A stretch of DNA of 10,398 bases, taken from Dehalococcoidales bacterium. Its GTDB lineage: Bacteria > Chloroflexota > Dehalococcoidia > Dehalococcoidales > RBG-16-60-22. The notes below the pieces were generated by a model. That model had not been told where the DNA came from and did no database searches. It was given only the letters and a program-made list of their open reading frames with translations. The stretch lies in contig JAUVXN010000041.1 in assembly GCA_030603605.1 (NCBI GenBank), forward strand, positions 1-10,398. Direction: 5' to 3'. A program made the position numbers and the translations under genes. Positions 6,097-10,398 of the stretch are shown piece after piece (positions within the stretch are counted from its first letter, which is position 1; every line of letters begins with the position of its first letter).

Positions 6097-8532
6097 ATGA
6101 GATATGCTGAGGTTAGTGTTAATTCGCCAGTAGCCCAGCGCCGGACATTCAGTTATGCTATACCCCCAGGTTTGAGCATTGATGTGGGGCAGGCAGTATG
6201 GGTCCCCTTTGGTGATAAAATACTCCAAGGTATCGTTTTAGAATTAAGTCCTTACCCCGCTGTAGAAGAAACCAAAGAAATAATTGATGTTATTGAGCCC
6301 CGCCCGCTATTATCCCCAGCCCATATATTGCTGGCTCGCTGGATAAGCGAACACTACCTCTCTCCCCTCTTTGATGCAGTGGCTTTAATGTTACCGCCTG
6401 GATTTGAGCGTAAAGCACTCACCTTTGTCTCGACAACCCCAAACCCTGACATCCATAACATATCTTCTCTTTCCCCAGAGCCGAGGCAGGTCTTTGAATC
6501 AGTCCGGAAACAGGGCAGAATTGGTCTGAAAGAACTGCAAAAGAGGCTGGGTAAGAAGAAAGCCCAGACTATCGTCTCCCAACTAGTTGGACGGGGGCTC
6601 TTAGTCAGGAGCTATGAACTGGAGCCGGTTAAGATCAGCCCGAAAAGAGTGCCTTACCTGCGTCTCAATGTTACCCCCAGCCAAGCCCAAGAGGCAGCGG
6701 CTAGACTGCGTGAAAAACGGGCTATCAAACAGGCAACTATTCTCGACTTCCTGGCTCAGCAGTCTGAACCAGCACCCTGGGTTGAGGTTAGACAGAGACT
6801 TGGCTGTGAGAAAGCAGTTGCTGAGGCTCTAATCCGTAAGGGTTTAGTCACCTTTCAGCAGATTGAAGTAAAACGCGAGCCGATTTCCTACCGGGATATC
6901 ACTCCAACTTCCCCACTGAAACTTACTGCGGCTCAGGAACTAGCCTTAAAATCTATCAAAGAAAGCCTGACACACAAAACAAAAGGGCATCCGGATGTTT
7001 TTCTGCTGCACGGGGTTACCGGGAGTGGCAAGACAGAGGTCTACCTGCAGGCGCTGACAGAGACAGTAAAGCTGGGCAAGCGAGGCATTGTCCTGGTCCC
7101 TGAAATTGCCCTCACCCCCCAAACTATAGAGCGATTTGCCTCACGTTTTCCCCGTAAGGTAGCCGTCCTGCACAGTAAGCTCTCGCCGGGGGAGCAATTC
7201 GATGAGTGGCACCGAATCAGAAGCAGTGAATTTGATGTTGTCATCGGTCCCAGAAGTGCTCTCTTTGCCCCCCAACCTGATTTAGGGCTTATTGTTCTTG
7301 ATGAGGAACACGAATGGACATATAAACAGGATACGTTACCCTGCTACCACGCCCGTGATGTGGCAATAAAGCTGGCTGAGTTAACCGGAGCGGTAGTTAT
7401 TCTAGGCAGTGCTACCCCTGATGTAGAGACTTTTTATCATGCACAAGGGGAAGATTATCATTTGCTTCAGCTGCCGGAGCGAATTGTCCCCGTTGAGAAC
7501 TCCCCTCTACCTCAGGTTGAGGTAGTAGATCTAAGAGATGAGCTTAAGGCAGGATACCGTAGCATCTTCAGTCGTTCCTTATCCCAGGCTGTAACCAAAG
7601 CTGTGTCTGGTGGGGAGCAGGTTATCCTTTTCCTTAATCGGAGGGGAGGAGCTACCTTTATTCAATGCCGACGCTGCGGTTTTGTGCTTCGCTGCAAGCG
7701 CTGTGAGGTTACCCTTACCCACCACTTTGCTGAGGACGTCCTAGTCTGCCATCAGTGCAATTACAAAACCCCGGTGCCTCAGAGCTGCCCCCGGTGCTTG
7801 AGTCGGCAGATGAAATTTTTAGGCATTGGCACCCAGAAGCTGGAGCAAGAATCAACTTACACTTTCCCCCAAGCCCGACTACTGCGCTGGGATAGTGATA
7901 TTACCAGAGGCAAGGACTCGCATGGGGAAATACTAGGTAAGTTCCGTGCCCACAAGGCTGATATTCTCATTGGAACGCAAATGGTTGCCAAGGGATTGGA
8001 CTTACCCTCGGTTACGCTGGTGGGGGTGGTCAGTGCTGATACCAGTTTAAACCTGCCAGACTTCCGCGCCGGTGAGAGGACTTTTCAGCTCCTGAGTCAG
8101 GTGGCCGGGAGGGCGGGGCGTGGCACTCTAGGGGGACAAGTTATCATCCAGACTTTTTCTCCTGAGCACTATGCCATCCGAGCGGCTGCCAAACATGATT
8201 ATACCTCTTTCTACGAGAAGGAAATTGCCTACCGACGCCAGCTTCATAATCCTCCCTTTAGCCGGCTAGCACTGCTTGTTTATAGCCACGCCAACGATGC
8301 CCGTTGTCAGAGAGAAGCGGAAAGAATGAGGAACAGGCTTATCGCCGAAAGAGACACCAAGGGAATAGATAACCTCGGTATAATTGGGCCAGCCCCGGCA
8401 TTCATTCACCGGCTACGGGGTAGGTTTCGCTGGCAACTCATACTTCGCGGCGTTGAACTCTCTGCTTTCCTATCGCCAATTCCCTTCCCTCAAGGCTGGA
8501 CAATAGACATTGACCCGGTGAGCTTACTTTAA
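6097..8532 (+). CDS. priA: Primosomal replication restart helicase PriA
   Basis: PriA (811 aa) is a superfamily 2 3'-to-5' DNA helicase that recognises abandoned replication forks and reloads the replicative helicase. The N-terminal DNA-binding region begins AEVSVNSPVAQRRTFSYAIP. A winged-helix-like middle region lies near 130-270. Helicase motifs: Walker A GVTGSGKT (306-313), DEEH box (402-405) followed by EWTYKQDT, LGSATPD (motif III), then GTQMVAKGLDLP and QVAGRAGRG (motifs V and VI). The zinc-binding domain has all eight cysteines in four pairs: C524/C527, C533/C536, C551/C554, C564/C567. It is longer than E. coli PriA (732 aa) but normal for non-proteobacterial forms of about 800 aa. Start ATG 6097 has GGAG six bases upstream. 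The 87-base gap after rplS shows no clear promoter or terminator, so co-transcription is possible. Confidence 0.97.
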   Translation: MRYAEVSVNSPVAQRRTFSYAIPPGLSIDVGQAVWVPFGDKILQGIVLELSPYPAVEETKEIIDVIEPRPLLSPAHILLARWISEHYLSPLFDAVALMLPPGFERKALTFVSTTPNPDIHNISSLSPEPRQVFESVRKQGRIGLKELQKRLGKKKAQTIVSQLVGRGLLVRSYELEPVKISPKRVPYLRLNVTPSQAQEAAARLREKRAIKQATILDFLAQQSEPAPWVEVRQRLGCEKAVAEALIRKGLVTFQQIEVKREPISYRDITPTSPLKLTAAQELALKSIKESLTHKTKGHPDVFLLHGVTGSGKTEVYLQALTETVKLGKRGIVLVPEIALTPQTIERFASRFPRKVAVLHSKLSPGEQFDEWHRIRSSEFDVVIGPRSALFAPQPDLGLIVLDEEHEWTYKQDTLPCYHARDVAIKLAELTGAVVILGSATPDVETFYHAQGEDYHLLQLPERIVPVENSPLPQVEVVDLRDELKAGYRSIFSRSLSQAVTKAVSGGEQVILFLNRRGGATFIQCRRCGFVLRCKRCEVTLTHHFAEDVLVCHQCNYKTPVPQSCPRCLSRQMKFLGIGTQKLEQESTYTFPQARLLRWDSDITRGKDSHGEILGKFRAHKADILIGTQMVAKGLDLPSVTLVGVVSADTSLNLPDFRAGERTFQLLSQVAGRAGRGTLGGQVIIQTFSPEHYAIRAAAKHDYTSFYEKEIAYRRQLHNPPFSRLALLVYSHANDARCQREAERMRNRLIAERDTKGIDNLGIIGPAPAFIHRLRGRFRWQLILRGVELSAFLSPIPFPQGWTIDIDPVSLL

Positions 8533-8559
8533 AGTTTACCTACCTCACCCCCTTTAGAT

Positions 8560-8589
8560 TTTACAACTTAGTTTTATTTCAGCTATAAT
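8560..8589 (+). promoter_or_regulatory. Sigma-70-type promoter of def
   Basis: TTTACA (8560-8565, 5 of 6), an 18-base spacer and a perfect TATAAT (8584-8589) in the 88-base priA-def gap. The predicted start near 8596 leaves a leader of about 25 bases containing GGTGGA, the likely Shine-Dalgarno. It allows def to be expressed independently of priA. Confidence 0.65.
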
Positions 8590-8620
8590 TTTGCACAGGT
8601 AATAAATTCGGTGGATTAAT

Positions 8621-9109
8621 ATGGCAGTTCTTTCTATTCGCAATTTCCCCGACCCCATACTGAAGCAGAAGGCAAAACGGGTCAGGACCATTGATAGCTC
8701 AGTTAAGAAGCTGATAAGCGATATGATTGAGACGATGCACTCTGATCCCGGGCGGGTGGGATTAGCCGCGCCACAGGTAGGTGTTTCCCTGCGAGTAATT
8801 GTTATTGGCCTACCTGAGGCAGAAGATATAGCTTTTGTCAATCCTGAGATAGTGAGGAGGAGGGGTGAACGCCTGGTAAATGAAGGCTGCCTCAGCGTTC
8901 CCGGCTATTTTGGGCAGGTCCAGCGTGCTGAATCAGTTACCGTGAAAGGACGTGACCAAAGTGGAAAGGAAATACGAATTAAGGCAGAGGGACTTCTGGC
9001 TCAAGCCCTGGAGCACGAGATAGACCACATAAACGGAGTCCTTTACCTTGACCACCTGGAAAGTACGGATAAGCTATACAAGATCGAGCCAGAAGAAACC
9101 CAGTTCTAA
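8621..9109 (+). CDS. def: Peptide deformylase
   Basis: A 162-aa metalloenzyme (normally iron) that removes the formyl group from the initiator methionine of new proteins. Three family motifs supply the active site: motif 1 GLAAPQVG (47-54), motif 2 EGCLSVPG (88-95) with metal ligand C90, and motif 3 ALEHEIDHINGVL (129-141) with ligands H132 and H136 and catalytic E133. The first glycine of the usual GxGxAAxQ motif 1 is R45 here, preceded by G44, a minor deviation. Length is typical. The start ATG fits the usual MAVLSIRNFPDPIL beginning and lies behind its own promoter. The priA-def neighbourhood is common in bacteria, but the usual next gene, fmt (methionyl-tRNA formyltransferase), is absent here; a convergent regulator gene follows instead. 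Confidence 0.97.
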   Translation: MAVLSIRNFPDPILKQKAKRVRTIDSSVKKLISDMIETMHSDPGRVGLAAPQVGVSLRVIVIGLPEAEDIAFVNPEIVRRRGERLVNEGCLSVPGYFGQVQRAESVTVKGRDQSGKEIRIKAEGLLAQALEHEIDHINGVLYLDHLESTDKLYKIEPEETQF

Positions 9110-9163
9110 ATCTGGATAAAGCTCTCCGATGCCGCTGTCCTCCCCTTCCGATACGACCTGTCT

Positions 9164-9460
9164 CTACACCCCTGATAAATCCAAGCCATTATATTGTTGA
9201 ACAATACGATGATAGCGCTCGGTGACAACTGTCCCTGTCGGATTGCCGAATCCCGGATTAGAGTCCAAATAGAAAAGTTCATCAAGTCTACAATTGGGAA
9301 AAGCTTTTTTCGCCCCGATAATGAATTTTTGATTGATACTGCGCTTGCCCTCTCGCACCCGGTAAACCTGGCTTACCGACAATTCCATAGCCCGAGCTAA
9401 CTCAGATAAGTTCCGGTAGGTACCGTTGCTCAGCTCAAAAACCCTTGTCTTTATTATCAT
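9164..9460 (-). CDS. Small helix-turn-helix DNA-binding protein, likely regulator
   Basis: A 98-aa protein with a probable XRE/Cro-like helix-turn-helix at about 17-38 (NLSELARAM as first helix, SVSQVYRVREGKR as recognition helix). It is followed by INQKFIIGAKKAFP, typical of the next helix of this fold, and then RLDELFYL. The remaining 30 or so residues (from about 67) are Gly/Asn/Thr-rich and of unknown role. I recall similar short proteins recurring in Dehalococcoidia genomes, but could not search. There is no in-frame start upstream of ATG 9460 before a stop. The Shine-Dalgarno is poor: AGGA is only two bases from the ATG. The gene is driven by a perfect consensus promoter, converges on def, and is divergent from the permease. 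An inverted repeat over its own -10 suggests autoregulation; the target and ligand are unknown. Confidence 0.85.
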   Translation of the reverse strand: MIIKTRVFELSNGTYRNLSELARAMELSVSQVYRVREGKRSINQKFIIGAKKAFPNCRLDELFYLDSNPGFGNPTGTVVTERYHRIVQQYNGLDLSGV

Positions 9461-9487
9461 AGTCCTGATGCACTTTTAATGCCAGAT

Positions 9488-9514
9488 GTCACATATTATA
9501 GCCAGTAATGTGCC
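9488..9514. promoter_or_regulatory. Candidate operator: inverted repeat over the regulator's -10
   Basis: GTCACAT (9488-9494) and ATGTGCC (9508-9514) are inverted copies matching at 6 of 7 positions, with 13 bases between. The -10 TATAAT of the regulator's promoter (9500-9495) lies between the arms, and the left arm covers its predicted start site. A dimeric HTH protein bound here would block that promoter, a classic autorepressor layout. The permease promoter is not directly covered. Confidence 0.45.
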
Positions 9515-9523
9515 ATTTGTCAA
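9495..9523 (-). promoter_or_regulatory. Perfect consensus promoter of the HTH regulator gene
   Basis: On the minus strand TTGACA (9523-9518), exactly 17 bases, then TATAAT (9500-9495). Both hexamers and the spacing match the sigma-70 consensus exactly. The predicted start is near 9488, giving a leader of about 28 bases. Confidence 0.85.
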
Positions 9524-9534
9524 GACCCCAACAG

Positions 9535-9563
9535 TTGACAGCCAGCAAAAATGCGCATAAAAT
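9535..9563 (+). promoter_or_regulatory. Near-consensus promoter of the permease gene
   Basis: TTGACA (9535-9540), exactly 17 bases, then TAAAAT (9558-9563, 5 of 6). It is back to back with the regulator promoter: the two -35 hexamers are 11 bases apart and form an inverted repeat (TGTCAA-N11-TTGACA). The predicted start is near 9570, leaving about 40 A/T-rich bases before the permease ATG. Confidence 0.8.
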
Positions 9564-9611
9564 AGCTCATTGCAATCAAAAATAAATATCCGGTAGACTG
9601 AAATTAATAAC

Positions 9612-10398
9612 ATGCAGAATAGTTGGCACCCCAAACCCGCTGATAGGGTTTTCCGTCCCCGAAGAATTAAGCGATTCCGCTTAAGACGAGTGCTGGGGGT
9701 TCCTGCAGTATTCAGTGCTGGCTACGGGAATGTGGGGTCCTCTATTTACTATGCCTTGGGTATTGTTGCCATGGTAGCTATGGGGGCTACCCCGGTAGCA
9801 CTGGGAATTGCTGGCATTCTGTTTATCTTCACCGCCCTTACCTATGCCGAAGGCACTGCCATGCTGCCTGAGGCTGGTGGCTCAGCCAGCTTCGCCCGGC
9901 ATGGTTTCAACGACCTGGCTGGCTTCACGGCTGGCTGGGCACTAATGCTAAGCTATATTGTCACTATCTCAATTTCAGCCTACACCATCCCGCCCTATTT
10001 GGGCTTCTTCTGGGAGCCATTCAAGGACTCCCCTACCATTGGCACCATAGCCTCTATGGGAATCGTTATCTTCCTTATGACCATAAATGTCATCGGTATA
10101 AGGGAGACCTCCTTTATAAATATAAGCGCCGCTATACTGGATATAACCACTCAAGTTTCACTGGTAGTTATCGGCTTTATACTACTGTTCAATCCACCAG
10201 TTCTGATTCATCGCATTATGGATAACTGGCCAACAACAGAAAACCTGATTCTTGGCATAGCTTTAGCCACCATCGCCTATACCGGGATTGAAACTATGTC
10301 TCAGATGGCTGAAGAAACCAAGCAACCAGAGAAAAAAGTACCTGAAGCACTTTTTATGATGATAGTTGCTGTTCTGGTTATCTTCGCTGGCATCTCCC
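9612..10398 (+). CDS. APC-superfamily amino acid permease (C-terminus cut by window edge)
   Basis: The first 262 codons of a multi-pass membrane transporter of the amino acid-polyamine-organocation superfamily, which moves amino acids or related amines across the cytoplasmic membrane. A basic cytoplasmic N-terminus (RPRRIKRFRLRRVLGVP, about 16-32) precedes the first membrane segment, whose broken-helix motif GYGNVGSSIYYALG (37-50) matches the APC substrate- and sodium/proton-site region. At least six further hydrophobic segments follow, with AEGTAMLPEAGGSASFARHGF near 85-105 (family motif P-x-x-GG) and GIETMSQMAEETKQP near 226-240. The frame is open at the window end; full-length relatives are roughly 450-650 aa. 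ATG 9612 follows an in-frame TAG a few codons upstream, so it is the only ATG available, yet it has no clear Shine-Dalgarno. Substrate cannot be told from this part. The divergent HTH gene is its likely regulator. Confidence 0.9.
   Translation, partial: MQNSWHPKPADRVFRPRRIKRFRLRRVLGVPAVFSAGYGNVGSSIYYALGIVAMVAMGATPVALGIAGILFIFTALTYAEGTAMLPEAGGSASFARHGFNDLAGFTAGWALMLSYIVTISISAYTIPPYLGFFWEPFKDSPTIGTIASMGIVIFLMTINVIGIRETSFINISAAILDITTQVSLVVIGFILLFNPPVLIHRIMDNWPTTENLILGIALATIAYTGIETMSQMAEETKQPEKKVPEALFMMIVAVLVIFAGIS

Larger units (their letters stand above)
9481..9545 (+). repeat. GCCAG direct repeats in the regulator-permease intergenic region
   Basis: GCCAG occurs at 9481, 9501 and 9541, each followed within 1-5 bases by ATG (GCCAG-A-ATG-like layouts). 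The intervals of 20 and 40 bases correspond to about two and four helical turns, so the copies would lie on the same DNA face. The 9541 copy is at the start of the permease promoter spacer. They could be binding half-sites; five-base matches can also arise by chance. Confidence 0.3.

Noticed and set aside
9110..9163. Bidirectional terminator between convergent def and the HTH gene
   Set aside because: I looked for a GC-rich stem with flanking T and A runs and found none in these 54 bases.
1..10398. Defence system, CRISPR, mobile element or biosynthetic cluster
   Set aside because: Every long frame is a recognisable housekeeping gene or the regulator/permease pair; there are no spacer-repeat arrays, transposase motifs or terminal inverted repeats with target duplications.

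Overview
This is a gene-dense housekeeping segment of a bacterial chromosome. It carries nine complete genes and two that run off the window ends (ftsZ at the left, an APC-family permease at the right). I see no tRNA, rRNA, CRISPR array, insertion sequence or phage gene, and no stretch over 300 bases without a gene. The best guess at the organism is an uncultured member of the Chloroflexota, class Dehalococcoidia. This rests on the stripped division cluster mraZ-rsmH-ftsA-ftsZ with no peptidoglycan genes, and on a small HTH protein of a type I associate with that class. The placement is inference, not a database result.

Left block (1-3856, minus strand): transcription runs mraZ, rsmH, ftsA, ftsZ from a promoter upstream of mraZ. 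mraZ and rsmH share one base (TGATG). The genes that normally sit between rsmH and ftsA (ftsL, the transpeptidase gene, mraY, the mur genes, ftsW, ftsQ) are absent; only 98 bases separate rsmH from ftsA. Just downstream of the mraZ -10 element are four TGGNN-type repeats with an exact 10-base period, which fits an autoregulatory MraZ operator.

Middle block (4032-8532, plus strand): starting divergently from mraZ are mogA (molybdopterin adenylyltransferase family), trmD (tRNA m1G37 methyltransferase), rplS (ribosomal protein L19) and priA (replication restart helicase). L19 has an unusual acidic Pro/Glu/Gln-rich tail made of two 39-residue repeats whose DNA copies differ at only two synonymous positions. 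TrmD appears to have Glu where the family's catalytic Asp is expected, with an Asp next to it.

Right block (8560-10398): def (peptide deformylase) has its own good promoter. Converging on it is a small HTH regulator gene, transcribed leftward from a perfect TTGACA-N17-TATAAT promoter. Back to back with that is a near-perfect promoter for an amino-acid-type permease that continues past the window. A 7-base inverted repeat over the regulator's -10 element and GCCAG repeats at 20- and 40-base spacing make this a plausible autoregulated regulator/transporter pair.

Functionally the window covers cell division, ribosome and tRNA maturation, replication restart and N-terminal protein processing. 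The regulator/permease pair is the only part that looks accessory.
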